Notes: a model not told the origin generated them from the letters alone. A DNA stretch of 64,000 bases from Maniola hyperantus (GCF_902806685.2 NC_048536.1:2108001-2172000), one strand, 5' to 3'. Shown: positions 20,501 through 31,970, counted from the stretch's first letter. A program made the numbers and translations.

Positions 20501-20563
20501 GAGCCATTACGCACAGTCGACTAGTCGCCGGGCGACTAGTCGATCGTGCGTAATGGCTCTTAA
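20501..20563. repeat. 63-bp almost perfect palindrome
   Basis: TAAGAGCCATTACGCAC and GTGCGTAATGGCTCTTA are exact inverted copies around GTCGACTAGTCGCC and GGCGACTAGTCGATC. A half-related sequence (GCGTAATGGCTCTA) occurs at 31560, so this may be a very short MITE family. Confidence 0.85.
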
Positions 20564-20618
20564 GATGATGCGATTCGTGTTGCTCATCTCTCAAGCTTGT
20601 CATTCGGATTTTCTTTAA

Positions 20619-21003
20619 GGTGATTTGATAGACCCAGCCGCGAAAATTCAAATTTTAGTTAGTTTTTCGAAAATAGTAGACTAATCATACAACGAAGGCT
20701 TATGGTAATGAGTTTTGCGGGCATAACATTTGTGCATCTACATGTTTTTACATAAAACTTTGGTCAAAAATACTCATTTACTTCATATTTTTTCCTGAAA
20801 GATAATTTTCTGAATTTCCCCAGTTTTGCACAAATATGAAGTAAATGAGTATTTTTAACCAAAGGTTTATGTAAAAACATGTAGATGCATAAATGTTATG
20901 CGCGCAAAGCTCATTACCATAAGCCTTCGTTGTATGATTATCTATTATTTTCGAAAAACTAAAATTTGAATTTTCGGGGCTGGGTCTATCAATCAAATCA
21001 CCT
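20619..21003. mobile_element. Foldback element with ~170-bp arms
   Basis: The left arm (AGGTGATTTGATAGACCCAG, …GAAGGCTTATGGTAATGAG, …ACTCATTTACTTCATAT) is repeated inverted at the right (CATATTTG-side reading ATGAAGTAAATGAGTATTTT, …CATTACCATAAGCCTTCG, …CTGGGTCTATCAATCAAATC). Only about 45 bp lie between the arms. No ORF of its own. Confidence 0.85.
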
Positions 21004-21293
21004 AGTGTTGATCCTGCCTGCCTGATTACATATAAATTATAACAAGAAAGAAAACAATAATATTTACGCAATATACAAATATGTATAAAAATTATGTACA
21101 GATACACAAACGTAAAAATATTAAAAACATGGAAGAACATCGTGCCCTATCGATCTAATAAATGCGTCCAAACAATATACAAATCAGTGAACACAAGCAA
21201 TTTACTAATAAAATTGTGCTAATTCGGTTGTACACAGTCTCTAAACATCATTTCAACTCATCATCGATCAACTACTGAGCACCGTTATCCATT

Positions 21294-21435
21294 TTTAGGG
21301 TTCCGTACCTCAAAAGGAAAAACGGAACCATTATAGGATCACTTTGTTGTCTGTCTGTCGGTCTGTCAAGAAACCTACAGAGTACTTCCCGTTGACTTAG
21401 AATCATGAAATTTGGCAGGTAGGTAGGTCTTATAC
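21294..21435 (+). repeat. Interspersed repeat M, 5' fragment
   Basis: The left end GGGTTCCGTACCTCAAAAGG continues to GAAATTTGGCAGGTAGGTAG, after which unrelated sequence begins. Confidence 0.65.
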
Positions 21436-21439
21436 GTAG

Positions 21440-22075
21440 GTACAAAATTGTAAAATATTGGCGGGGGACAGGGGAAAATGCTTTGTGGTGATTGGTGTAC
21501 TCAAAAGTCACGTAATCAAGCGTAGATAGAATAATAGGTAGATTTAAGTACTGTGTAACCGCGTATGAGATAGCGATAGCACGACGTAACGATGAATAAC
21601 ACGACAATTATTACCATTGTTTAGTAGTCAATATTTGTATTAACCGATCAACAATATTAATTGTATTAAACGTTTTTTTATGTGAAAACAAGTAAATAAC
21701 TCATGAGAAATACAATTACGCCATGAATTCTCAAAGTTTGTTTTGCAACTTCTTGTATGTATTCATGAAAAAACCAGTTACACGATAAGGGACAAAAAAT
21801 AGGTTAGCTGCGTCTCTGTTTATCACATTAGTAACTTTATCTGTGCTCTCTTTTTAGTGCGAATGAGAAAGCAAACGTTCCTGCATCTACCTTTATTACT
21901 CTATCTACGTAATCAAGACAATGTGCGGAATGAGGGTACCGAACGGGCGTGGGCCAAATTTTATGCTAAGCAAGTGCCTAAGGTTGGCGATCGGGGGTGT
22001 CCGGCTATTAGGCGTCTATAGGTAGTGATCTGTGTAATTTTGTCACGTCGATAATCCGATTGGTTGAGAGATTTA
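21440..22075. other. Non-coding stretch, nothing recognised
   Basis: No exon or repeat terminus identified. Confidence 0.4.
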
Positions 22076-22077
22076 CT

Positions 22078-22191
22078 GCCGTACCCAGAGTCGCTTAATC
22101 GTTACTTAAGTTTAGTTAAAACGAGACAGAGTTTAGTTGAGACGTTTTTACTCAATCTTAAGTAACGATTAGCGACTCTGAGTACGGCAGT
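22078..22191. mobile_element. Foldback MITE related to family D
   Basis: TGCCGTACCCAGAGTCGCTT and CGACTCTGAGTACGGCA are inverted ends. The inner CGTTACTTAAG and CTTAAGTAACG also pair, and AAAACGAGACAGAG recalls MITE D. 114 bp. Confidence 0.8.
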
Positions 22192-22389
22192 TGGTCTTAG
22201 TTTAGACTTTAAGAGGTTTTGTACAACCGAACTAGCGCTAATACGTGTAACGACATAGCTCTAATATTAAACTTTTAACTACTACTATTAAAACATAGAC
22301 GAATTCAGCATAGAAATAAATAGGCCAATACTAAGGTATATTTTAAAACTATGGGTCGGAAATACAAGGATATACGTCTGAAACTAATT

Positions 22390-22615
22390 ATAATCAACTA
22401 CCTAATGCCCGCGACTTCATCCGCGTGGATTTACGTTTTTGAAAACCCGTGGGAACTCTTCAATTTTCCGGTATAAAAAGTAGCCTATGTCCTTCCCCGG
22501 GATATAAGCTAACCCTGTACCAAATTTCATCAAAATCGGTTGAACGGTTATGCCGTGAAAAGCTAGCAGACAGACAGACAGACAGACACACTTTCGCATT
22601 TATAATATTAGTTAG
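22390..22615 (-). mobile_element. Helitron-like element, GACAGACAG variant
   Basis: Carries the family end GCCCGCGACTTCATCCGCGT, ATCGGTTGAACGGTTATGCC, a GACAGACAGACAGACAGACA tract and TTTCGCATTTATAATATTAG. Confidence 0.6.
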
Positions 22616-22739
22616 CTGTAACTAGCTAATGCTCGCGACTTCATCCGCGTGGATTACATAAATTTCAAACTGTTATTCGATTTCATAATGCAAGAGATTA
22701 CAGATGCCCGGCATATTATTTCCCGGTAATCTAAACACA

Positions 22740-22940
22740 TAAAAGGCAAGGTGACTAACTGACTGACTGATCTTTCAACGCACAGCTACTGGACGGATCG
22801 GGCTGAAATTTGGCATGAATATATCTATTATGACGTAGGCGTCCGCTAGGAAAGGATTTTTGAAAATTCAACCCTAAGGGGTGGAATAGGGATTTGAAAT
22901 TTGTATAGTCTACGCGGACGAAGTCGTGAGCATAAGCTAG
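22740..22940 (+). mobile_element. Helitron-like element, CTGACTGA family
   Basis: Starts TCTAAACACATAAAAGG and ends GACGAAGTCGTGAGCATAAG plus CTAG at 22937-22940. Confidence 0.75.
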
Positions 22941-23185
22941 TATTATATACGACCCATAATAAGATGTCTTTTAATAATTTAACCGCAAATATAATTAATT
23001 CACAATGACAAAACACTTGTTTGGTCTTTTCATAAGAGATTTCCCCAGGGCCACGGCTTTGACGTCGATCTTTGCTTTTTTGTGGGAAGGCATATTTTTG
23101 TTGACCATTTTAGCCAATACCAGAAAAGTGTCAGCCAATCAGAGATCGTTGCTATTTGCAATGGTCACACTATGACTAGTGATAG

Positions 23186-23608
23186 TTAAATAAAAAATAT
23201 CAGAAAGCTCTCGGCACTTAATTTTTATCACTAAAACTAACAACTTTTGTTATACCACTTTTTTAACTCGATATTTTGTGAAATATCAAATACTATTCAA
23301 TATTTTACATAGATACTCTCCTTGTAACTACTCTGTAACATTGGCAACGCCGCGCGAACCACACGCTTCGCTCTCTCTCTCTCTCTCTCACACACACGTT
23401 ACAGGACGCTCTTGGTCTCAAGTCTCGTGTATTTGGATTCACAGTGTAATGAAACTTGACAATAAATGACATAATTTATTCAATTTATTCAATTTTTGGT
23501 ATGAAATAAATTGTGTTGTTGTGTAAATATGAAAAGTCGTAAAACAAAAGTGGTTAGTTTTAACGATAACAATTACGTGCCGAGAGCTTTCTGATATTTT
23601 TTATTTAA
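23186..23608. mobile_element. TTAA-flanked palindromic MITE (piggyBac-like)
   Basis: The element begins TTAAATAAAAAATATCAG and ends with its exact inverse CTGATATTTTTTATTTAA. The arms continue inward (AAAGCTCTCGGCAC, ACTAACAACTTTTGTT) for about 70 bp. The TTAA at both limits is the target site used by piggyBac transposases. The interior contains a (CT)n/(CA)n microsatellite at 23371-23398. No transposase ORF. Confidence 0.8.
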
Positions 23609-23768
23609 CCCTCTATATGAGAACTGACTTGTTATTTTTGATCTTAGATATGTCATCTATTATGTCAAAAGTACGATTTTAGTCCTTAATCTAAGGGTAA
23701 GCCGTACTTTTTTATTCCATTACAAGTTAGCCCCTGACTGATATCAAAATTAAGTTTAGAGAAAAACA

Positions 23769-23935
23769 TCAGCTGCTCGATTGCGGTAGAATGTCAGCTA
23801 CAATGTCACGATCGCAATCACCAACAATTGGTTGACGCTCGCCCACTATTGGCTACAATGCATTGTTGCAACAAAAATCGAGCCAACCACAACAATTGAG
23901 ATTGTAATAATGATTGATGCAACTGAATCGACGTC
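23769..23935 (+). mobile_element. MITE Q copy
   Basis: GCTGCTCGATTGCGGTAGAA at the left and CAATTGAGATTGTAATAATG towards the right, as in the copies at 2757 and 58888. Confidence 0.6.
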
Positions 23936-24496
23936 AATGATCGCTGTTCGAATAAAGCCATGGCCCTAGGTTTATATAGTAAACCTACACAACTCAGTAA
24001 CACCTTATATAAATAAATAACATAAAGATAATCACTATTATGTGTAACTTATAAAATAAATGGAATGTTTCGCTACCACATACAAATACTACATACAGTT
24101 ACTATACAATATACTATGTTTTGGTCAAATAGAAATTTCAGCTCGACACATTCGCAATTTCAGTATCAGAATAATATTTCGCGCACCTCTTTAGTGCGTT
24201 TTATTGTACTACTAACGCCATCTATCGGAGTCTGTGAAGATTTTCAAACATTACGCATAAAAACACAGAGCAAATTGACTGTTTAGGCCATTGAAAATAG
24301 AACTGCAAATGCTGCAGACATGTTTTTGTCGACTTTCAATTCGAATTGAGTATTAATAATTGTAAAAATTTGTATACAAATAACAACTCTATTCAAATTA
24401 AATAGAGTCATTTTTTGAATGGCTACTGAAAAGCATTTGCGGCATTTTTAGTAGTCTGTTACTGGCCCTAACATTGATATGGATATAATGCATACA

Positions 24497-24645
24497 TTTT
24501 GAGATCTCACTCGACATTTTAGCTCTATGTGTCAACTGTCATGTCAAATTTTAGTCGTTAATTTAAAGGTTAACCGTACTTTTGATATGACATAGAGCTA
24601 AAATGGCGTGAGAGAGTGAGATCTTAAAATTTACACACTATATAG
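24497..24645. mobile_element. Foldback MITE with GAGATCTCACTC ends
   Basis: TTTTGAGATCTCACTCGACA and ATTTTAGCTCTATGTGTCA are mirrored by TGACATAGAGCTAAAAT and GAGAGTGAGATCTTAAAAT. About 149 bp. Confidence 0.7.
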
Positions 24646-24656
24646 TATAATAAGTA

Positions 24657-24795
24657 CCGTAAATTGCCGCCATTTTAGTGACGTCAGACGAAGTTTCGAG
24701 CTGATGGTAAATTTTTATTTCGGCTGACGTCAAAATGATGTCATTACGATGTTAATGAGACATGGTTCAGCGCAATAGCAATTTGCGGGACTTAT
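24657..24795. mobile_element. MITE T, carries TGACGTCA motifs
   Basis: AAATTGCCGCCATTTTAGTG at the left and GCAATAGCAATTTGCGGGAC at the right match the copies at 30676 and 62636. The element lies just downstream of the HS2ST stop codon and contains two full CRE-type octamers. Confidence 0.65.
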
Positions 24796-24986
24796 AATAG
24801 ATACCATATGTGAAAGGCAGAAGTATGTCCATTGAATACAAAAACGTCAAAAAATAAAACTATATATATAGTATACATAATACTTGAATATTCATAAGTG
24901 AGTTGCATTTTTATAAGTTTTCAATACGAAAAGAAATTTCTATTCAACCAAAGTAAATTAAACTATATTACCTAGTAAATAAGATC

Positions 24987-26937
24987 TCATTTCGGTCGTA
25001 TCTTCTCATAGAAATACACTTGGGCCACACTACTCGCTTCTCTAAGCAAAATTTTTCTTTTGACAAACTTAAAATGTTCTAATGCAAACTCGTATAATTC
25101 ATTCTCCATTTTCCATACATTTGACTGTTGTATGGTCTCTATGGTTCGTTGTGAGGGGTTTATTTTCGAGCTGGTTTGTCTTAGATGGGACTTATTGCTG
25201 CTCAGGTAGTGCTCGGTAGCTCCTTTGAAGAAACGGGGTAAAACTTGCTCTAGCACAGAGATGAAGTCTAGCATTTCTTCAGTGACTCCCACTAGAAGGT
25301 AGTTGTTTACGAGGTTGTGTTTTGCTTGTTGTAACGCCCAGAGGCTGCCGGGTTTCCTGAAATTAAGGCATTAATTAATTAATTGTTTCTTCTGTACTAG
25401 TGTCTTTCCTGCATTTAAATGGTGCTGTCCATTGTTAGTGTAAACTAGCTTATGCCCGCAACTTCGTCCGCGTGGACTACACAAATTTCAAACCCCTATT
25501 TCACTTCCTTACGGGTTGAATTTTCAAAAATCCTTTCTTAGCGGACGCCTACGTCATAATAGCTATTTGCATGCCGAATTTCAGCCCGTTCCGTCCAGTA
25601 GTTTGAGCTGTGCGTTGATAATATAATAATATAATATATAATATTTATTTATTTATATATTTATAGATTATATATTATTATAGATAGATCAGTCAGTCAG
25701 TCACCTTTTCCTTTTATATATTTAGATGAATGATATTACAGTACGTACGCCGAAAATAATGTACAGTACGCGGCCGAAAGTGAAGCACATCGGCCTTTAG
25801 AATGACATTTAAGGTTTGTAGAGCGTTGTCTCTGTCACTCATACCCATATGACGTTTTGTCGGGCTCAACGACCGAGACCGATATCGATGTTCATCACTT
25901 CCTTTTATATATTTAGATTCTGTCCACGTGACGCAACATAACTAAGCTGTAATGGCGGGCGGATTCATGTTTTTTACGTTAGCTGTCAATCAATAGCACG
26001 TTACTTGTCATGTTTACTGCCTTTTCTACCAGTACCGAAAAAATTTAAATTACATTTTTAATTTAGCAAGTTATTTATTGTGATTTCCTGAATTTGTTTT
26101 ATTTTTAATGAACTCTCTGTAAATTTCGCTTTTCACGTTAGAGGGTACAAGTGTACACCCAAAGTGGACTGTCTCCTTTGAAGCTCAATCGAGTCTTACC
26201 AGCACTCTGCAGCATGGCCGCAGAAGAATGGCACCTGCAACCACATGTTGTCTGGGTCACAGTCCGGCTGAGACTGCTCCACACACTCGTCAAATGTCTG
26301 CAAACCAAAGAAAAGACAGGTTTTTTTTAATTTATAGACGAAGCGCTGGAAGCTTAGAAAGGTGAAGGAGGAACCAGGTCAAAAAGTTCTTAGGCACACC
26401 AATCAATCTATCTGTAAACCATACTAATATAATAAATGGGAAAGTGTAGTCGCGGGCATCATCTAGTCTGTCAATAAGATACTTGGCAATTATAGTTCAC
26501 TTAGGAAAAAAAAATATATTATTTTTTGACAATTAACCACATCGCTAAGTAACTTGTCAACAGATTACAAATAGGTTGATAATATAGGTAAACTAAATAA
26601 TACACACAACACAAAATTAAAGATCAGAAGTGGGATTCGGATACATTATAAATTATGATACAATCTGTGCAAATATACATATTATACTTTTACATACACA
26701 TTATTTATTGCAATCGATTTAACAGATGTTTTTAATGTGTTTTTGATGTTTCAAAAACACATTAAAAACATTTGATAAAACTAGGAAATCCTTTTATATA
26801 CCTAATTTAAATTTTACTAATTTAAATTAGGCCTTGACTATGTAGGTACTGAATGTGAAACTCAAAAGTATTTCAATGCTTTTTTAGGGTTCCGTACCTC
26901 AAATTGAAAAAAGGAACCCTTATAGGATCACTTCGTG

Positions 26938-26968
<31 letters not shown>

Positions 26969-29900
26969 CATCTGTCGTGTCTGTCAAGAAAACGTACAGG
27001 GTACTTCTAATTGACCTAGAATCTTGAAATTTAGCAGGTAGGTAGCTCTTTTAGCACAAATAAAGAAAAAATCCGAAAATCGTGAATTTGTGGTTACATC
27101 AATAAAAAAAATTGAAATGACGTAAATTAGTAAAAACATACCCGAGCACGGAACCCTCGGTGCGCAAGTCTGTATCGCACTTGACCAGTTTTCTTAAAAG
27201 TTACTGACTGTAACTAGATAATAGGTATTCAAAAACTTACCATTTTGTCGCCATGTTTCTTTCTCACAAGGTGCGGTCGAAAGTTATCGCCGTGTCGTAA
27301 AAAGTAATAGTACGATACAAGTCTATCTAAAGGTTTCCTTATGAGGTTAATGAAAATAGGCTTCGATGTAGTACCTAATCTGTAAAAAAAACATGCTTTA
27401 TGACGACCTTCCTGGTGCAGTTGTAAGCGCTGTGGTCTTATTAGTGGGAGGTCTCAGGCTCGATGCCTGGCAGGGATTTGGAACTTTATAATTTCTAAAT
27501 TTCTAGTCTGGTCTGGTTTTCTAGGGAGGCTACGGCCGTGGCTAGTTACCACCCTTAAATAAATCAAATAAAGGTAAATAGGTAAATTGTATATTGTATG
27601 ACATCACATTTTTCTCATACAATGTATTTATAAACAACTGTGTCAGTATGATTAAAACAAATTAATATGTTATGTAAGTCACATACATTTATGGTATTGC
27701 TTAACATTCTGCATTCCTTATAGTACTCTTGTAACTTCTGTGTTTTTATTAAGAAACTGTATTGCAATTATTATATACTAGCTGATGCCCGCGACTTCGT
27801 TCGCGTGGATTTAGGTTTTTAAAATCCCGTGGGAACTCTTTGATTTTCCGGGATAAAAATTAGCCTATGGTCACTCTCCAGGTCTTTATTATATTTATGC
27901 ATGCAAAAAATCACGTCAATCCGTGGCACCGTTGCGACCTGATTGAAGGACAAACCAACAAACCAATAAACCAACAAACCAACAAACAAACACACTTTCA
28001 CATTTATAATAAGGGTACTGACTAGATTATGACCGCGACTTCATCCGCGTGGACTATACAAATTCCTCTTAGGGGTTGAATTTTCAAAAATCCTTTCTTA
28101 GCGGATGCCTACATCATAATAGCTATCTGCATGCCAAATTTCAGCTCAATCCGGCCAGTAGTTTGAGCTGTGTGTTGATAGATCAGTCCGTCAGTCAGTC
28201 AGTCACCTTTTTCTTTTATATATTTAGATGTTACACTCAAAGACCGAAAACGCTCATTGAGCGTAAAACTACTCACAAAGCGTTCTTCACTCCACTCTTT
28301 TAACATTTAATAAAAACATTCTAGGACTATGACAGAAAAGACTATGTGCTCAGACTTCGTTCTGGTTTAGTGTTTACAGAAGCGACTGTCATAATCATGT
28401 CATAAGCGATGTCATAGTGTCATTTCTCATTGAAAGAGCTGCATTGTAATACGGGCCTTTGAAAGTACTAAATCTTGACGAAATTTGGTACAGAGATAGT
28501 TTGTATCCCGGGGAAGGATATAGGCTACTTTCTATCCCGGAAAATTAAAGAGTTCCCACGGGATTTCAAAAACCTAAATTCACGCGGACGAAGTCGCGGG
28601 CATAATCTAGTTAAAAATAAACACACAAAACTAAACCAGCCAACGCAATAAAAACTACCACTTGAGTGTATTTATAGACTTACCTATCGAAATTAAGGAA
28701 TGCCATATGGCCATGGTACAGTGCTGGCTTCACCTCCTGCCATCTGGTCACGTTTTGAGCAAACTTGTACTGATTATTTAGGGACATCACATGCATGTTC
28801 GCAGTTATGTTGATATGGAGAACCTTAAAGTGATTCTTCTTGCACAAATCGTAGGCGACACCTACAAAACTTGTTGACCCAGTCTTGGGTACTCTGTTGT
28901 AAATAACTACTAGGTCATCGTCATCTTTCTGTAGGTCTTTTGTGAAGAATTGCCGGGAGCTTGAGTGTGACTGCGCTACTCTCAACTCTAAAACAAAAAA
29001 ATAAACAATTTAATTACAAACCTTTGAAAATTCATAAGCATTATTTACACTATTTAAGTAGCTAAAATTGCTTACCATCCATACTGATATTATAAATGCG
29101 AAAGTATGTCTGTCTGCTAGCTTTTCACAGCCAGCAACAGCAACAGCTAAACCGATTTTGATGAAATTTGGTACAGAGTCAGCTTACATGCCGGGGACAG
29201 ACATACGTTACTTTTTATCCTGGAAAAAAAAAGGGTCCCTATGCGATCTTTAAAGGCCCATCCATTTAACTCATTTGTATGAAATTTGGTACAGAGGTAA
29301 CTTGAGTCCCGGAAATTGACATAGGCAACTTTTTATTCTGGAAATGCAAAGAGTTCCCACAGGATTTTTAAGAACCTAAACTCATGTGGATGAAGTTGTG
29401 GGATCATCTATTTGATAATAATCTGTATATATAAAATTCAAAGTCCTGACTGACTGACATATATATATCAACGCACAGCCTAAACCGCTGGTCTTAGAAA
29501 CATGAAATTTTGAGGGTGTGTTCTTTGTAAAGAGTAGGTATTTACTAAGAAAGGATTTTTCGAAATTTTACCCCTAAGTGGGTTAGATAGGGGATGAAAG
29601 TTTGTACGAAAGTACGTAATTTTTCAAGTTATTTGCATGAAAATTGGTATTTGGGTTTTCGGTCACAAATGAATACGTGTTCCAGGATTTTCGGAAATTC
29701 AACCCCCACCTCTATTTTCTAAATTCCACCCGAGCGAAGCCGGGGCGGGTCAGCTAGTAATGCTACAAAAAGAAAGTGTCCAGTCTGTTTGTTACCTTTT
29801 TACAACTAGGCTGTTGAACCAATTGTGATGAAATAGAGAAAGACTGCAATTTTTTCCTTGGAAATAATGTCTTAGAAATATGAGAAAATAAAAATTCTAC

Positions 29901-30371
29901 TTTACAAAATATGCAAATGCATGTTTTTTTTTGAGTCTTTTAAGAAGTTCTGCTTAACTGATCTTGATGAATATTGGAACAGAGATTTTGGTTACTGGAG
30001 CTAGACATAAACTACACTTCAATATGGTTAAAATACATGAGTCTTAGAAGAAAAAGTATAGATTTGGATTGGCTTTAGTACGGTATCATATTAATTAAAT
30101 AATCTGCAGCATTTTCTAAGCATCTTTCACAAAGAATGGGCAAGAATCTATGTGACTGCGCTAATATGTGCACTATGAGTCTATGAAGAAAAATATATAT
30201 CTAATAGCCAGCGATTTCTCTTACGACATTATAGCGATGTTTTCACGTCAAATACCAACCCAATTTGCGGTAACTGTCCTCCATACGTGCTATTTCTGAC
30301 TGGAAATATAGAACAACGGTCACAATCACACAGAGGCTGGATAAAACCCATAGTCTGTGCACGTTCAACAT
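24987..30371 (-). CDS. Hs2st: Heparan sulfate 2-O-sulfotransferase
   Basis: Five exons: 30260-30371, 28684-28987, 27241-27379, 26200-26297 and 24987-25356. They sum to 1023 nt, giving 340 aa plus TGA, and all junction phases agree. The enzyme transfers sulfate from PAPS to the 2-O position of iduronate in heparan sulfate in the Golgi lumen. Visible features: a short cytosolic tail and signal anchor (residues ~7-23, WVLSSLCVIVTVVLYF); the 5'-phosphosulfate loop NRVPKTGSTSF at 68-78 with Lys72; the catalytic pair in YHGHM (His129, His131); the 3'-phosphate motif INLIRKPLDRLVS with Arg153 and Ser161. It is 16 residues shorter than the usual ~356 aa vertebrate enzyme, mainly at the N-terminus. 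N-glycosylation sequons occur at N97 and N116. All exons use GT-AG; the first donor is a weak GTTGGT. Head to head with TRIM45. Only the coding start is assigned; the 5' UTR is not visible. Confidence 0.96.
25445..25726 (-). mobile_element. Helitron-like element with AT-rich insertion
   Basis: Both ends are present (CTAG at 25445-25448, TATATATTTAGA end at 25726). A 60-bp AT-only stretch is inserted between GTGCGTTGAT and GATCAGTCAG. It lies in HS2ST intron 4. Confidence 0.75.
25764..25905. mobile_element. MITE P, partial copy
   Basis: CAGTACGCGGCCGAAAGTGA and GAGCGTTGTCTCTGTCACTC match the family. The right arm is degraded. Confidence 0.5.
26422..26469 (+). mobile_element. ~48-bp minimal Helitron-like deletion derivative
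   Basis: The left end ATAATAAATGGGAAAGTGT is joined directly to the right end AGTCGCGGGCATCATCTAG, with the whole ~170-bp interior missing. It lies in HS2ST intron 3. Confidence 0.55.
26710..26835. repeat. Two AT-rich hairpins
   Basis: AATGTGTTTTTGATG with CAAAAACACATT, and CCTAATTTAAAT with ATTTAAATTAGG, form two adjacent perfect stems. Confidence 0.6.
26884..27200 (+). repeat. Interspersed repeat M, internally deleted
   Basis: Starts TTTTTAGGGTTCCGTACCTC and ends with GTATCGCACTTGACCAGTTT. It lacks part of the interior and sits about 40 bp from HS2ST exon 3. Confidence 0.7.
27404..27556 (+). mobile_element. SINE S1, 3'-truncated
   Basis: The tRNA-like head (CCTGGTGCAGTTGTAAGCGC) and B box region are present. 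The copy ends at GCTAGTTACCACCC without a body or tail. Confidence 0.7.
27778..28018 (-). mobile_element. Helitron-like element, GCGAAAGTGTG family
   Basis: From CTAG at 27779-27782 with the GC hairpin to TTTATAATAAGGGTA. The next Helitron-like copy starts immediately at 28022. Confidence 0.75.
28022..28228 (-). mobile_element. Helitron-like element, CTGACTGA family
   Basis: CTAG at 28022-28025 and TATATTTAGA at 28219-28228. Placed tandem to another family, only 4 nt apart, in HS2ST intron 2. Confidence 0.75.
28472..28612 (+). mobile_element. Helitron-like element, 3' fragment
   Basis: GACGAAATTTGGTACAGAGA through CACGCGGACGAAGTCGCGGG to a CTAG end. The 5' half is missing. It lies in HS2ST intron 2. 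Confidence 0.65.
29080..29411 (+). mobile_element. Helitron-like element, GTCTGTCTG variant
   Basis: TGATATTATAAATGCGAAAG at the left and two successive GAAATTTGGTACAGA blocks, suggesting a partial internal duplication. The right end is degraded. Confidence 0.6.
29424..29758 (+). mobile_element. Helitron-like element with GGGGCGGGTCAGCTAG end
   Basis: Starts TATATATAAAATTCAAAGTC, has CAACGCACAGCCTAAACCGC, and ends with the hairpin CCCGAGCGAAGCCGGGGCGG plus CTAG at 29754-29757. It lies in HS2ST intron 1. Confidence 0.75.
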
Positions 30372-30675
30372 GTTACACTTTATACACGTTACAAACGGAA
30401 ACGCAGCCCTACGCTACACTTATATTGGTACTGAGATAATTTAAATACGAGCACATTATAATAAACAATCCCACTACTTGGGACACCCACACAGCACACT
30501 AGAAAATATTATTTTCTAATGAAATCACAAAGTCGATCACCATAAAAACATAATATGTCAATTGTCACTGACATTTGTCAACGTCAAATTCACACACGAC
30601 TCTTATAGTGATGCAAGTAATAGGCAAAAATATCGAAAGCTCTGAAGCTGTTGAGTGTAAAGCAATAATATTATT
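30372..30675 (-). promoter_or_regulatory. HS2ST upstream region
   Basis: The 300 bp before the HS2ST start codon hold no repeat that I recognise, so the 5' UTR and promoter probably lie here. No TATA box or initiator can be assigned with confidence. Confidence 0.3.
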
Positions 30676-30825
30676 ATAAGTCCTGCAAATTGCTAATGCG
30701 CGTGGCTGTCATTTTAGTGAAGTGAGCACTAGACTGAAGTTTCGAGCAACCAGTATATTTTTATTTCGGCTGACGTCAATCTAAAATTATTGACATTAAT
30801 TTGACGAATTTCAACATTTTGTCAA
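30676..30825. mobile_element. MITE T copy upstream of HS2ST
   Basis: TATAAGTCCTGCAAATTGCT at the left and TTATTTCGGCTGACGTCAAT inside. It carries a TGACGTCA octamer at about 30770. Confidence 0.65.
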
Positions 30826-30999
30826 TAGGTACCACAAACTTCAAAAAGATATTACAGTGCGACAAGGCTATCTTGGCGCGTGGCGAAAATCAGAACTGCC
30901 GTCAAGTGTCCCCTTTGTTCTTATTTGAATTGTTTAAGCCTATGTTCTCCAACAGCGCCCTCCTGTCAATGTCATTTAAGTGGCAAGAGAGCCTTTTTG

Positions 31000-31595
31000 G
31001 ACTGTAGGAGGCCTACGGATATTCCAGTACTCTGTAGTGAGCATAGTCAAATCATGAGAAAGTTATTAGTTCTAGACAGATTTCGAATGTTACTTTTCAT
31101 GTATAGTATAGATATTTTAATAATGAATTCAAAAATTAAGCCTCTTTTCAGACGATTTCTGTAGAAAAATAATTTATATATAATAAAATTATGTATAATA
31201 TTTTAATAATATTATTTTATAGACATATAATATCGATAAAAATATAGTACCTCACTAATATAATGACATTGACATTTAACACTCGATAGCTACGTTTAGT
31301 TTTTGCATTCGACCGTAGCATTCGACGAATGTTACATTTAATAAGAAGATGAACGTCCTAAAAAAACAATAAATTATTGTAATCATAAATATGTAGTAAA
31401 TAAGTATACTTAATTAATAAGATTTCAAATATTAATTGCTTGAATCTTGTATACGCACGATGTCGCCGCAACTCTGTTCGTATAACTATAGACACGGCAA
31501 CTTTCGTAATATAAAATATAAATTACAGATTCTAACGGTCGGGGCCGACCGTGCGCACGCGTAATGGCTCTAAGGAAATTTAAAAAATCTATTAG
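31000..31595. other. Intergenic DNA, nothing recognised
   Basis: AT-rich. Only the half palindrome CGGTCGGGGCCGACCG near 31535-31552 stands out. Confidence 0.4.
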
Positions 31596-31599
31596 GTAG

Positions 31600-31970
31600 C
31601 TAGTTAGGTAAGTAGATATTTGTCAGTAAGACCAGCCACCACATGCTCTTGGCTCAAACAACCGCACCGCGCGCCACCGTAAGGAATTTCACCCTCACCA
31701 TCTGGGTGTCTGGTGCACTTCGACCGTCCGCTGCGCCAGATCCTTCTTTCCACGCACGTGCAAACTGTGGAACCAACTCCCATCGGCGGTGTTCCCACTA
31801 GATTATAACATGGGGTTATTCAAGGGGCGGACCAACAAATTCCTAAAAGGCCGGCAACGCATCGGCGGCTCCTCTGGTGCTGCAAATGTTCATGGGCGGC
31901 GGTAATCACTTAACATCAGGTGACCCGCCTGCTCGCTTGCTCGCTATATCTATTAAAAAAAAAAAAAAAC
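31600..31970 (+). mobile_element. CR1/Jockey-like LINE 3' end with poly-A
   Basis: The plus-strand frame reads the conserved C-terminus of the reverse transcriptase (a WNQLPSAVFPLDYN-type motif, then GLFKGRTNKFLKGRQR). A 3' UTR with GGTGACCCGCCTGCTCGC follows, then a run of A to 31969. Severely 5'-truncated, as usual for non-LTR elements. Confidence 0.85.
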
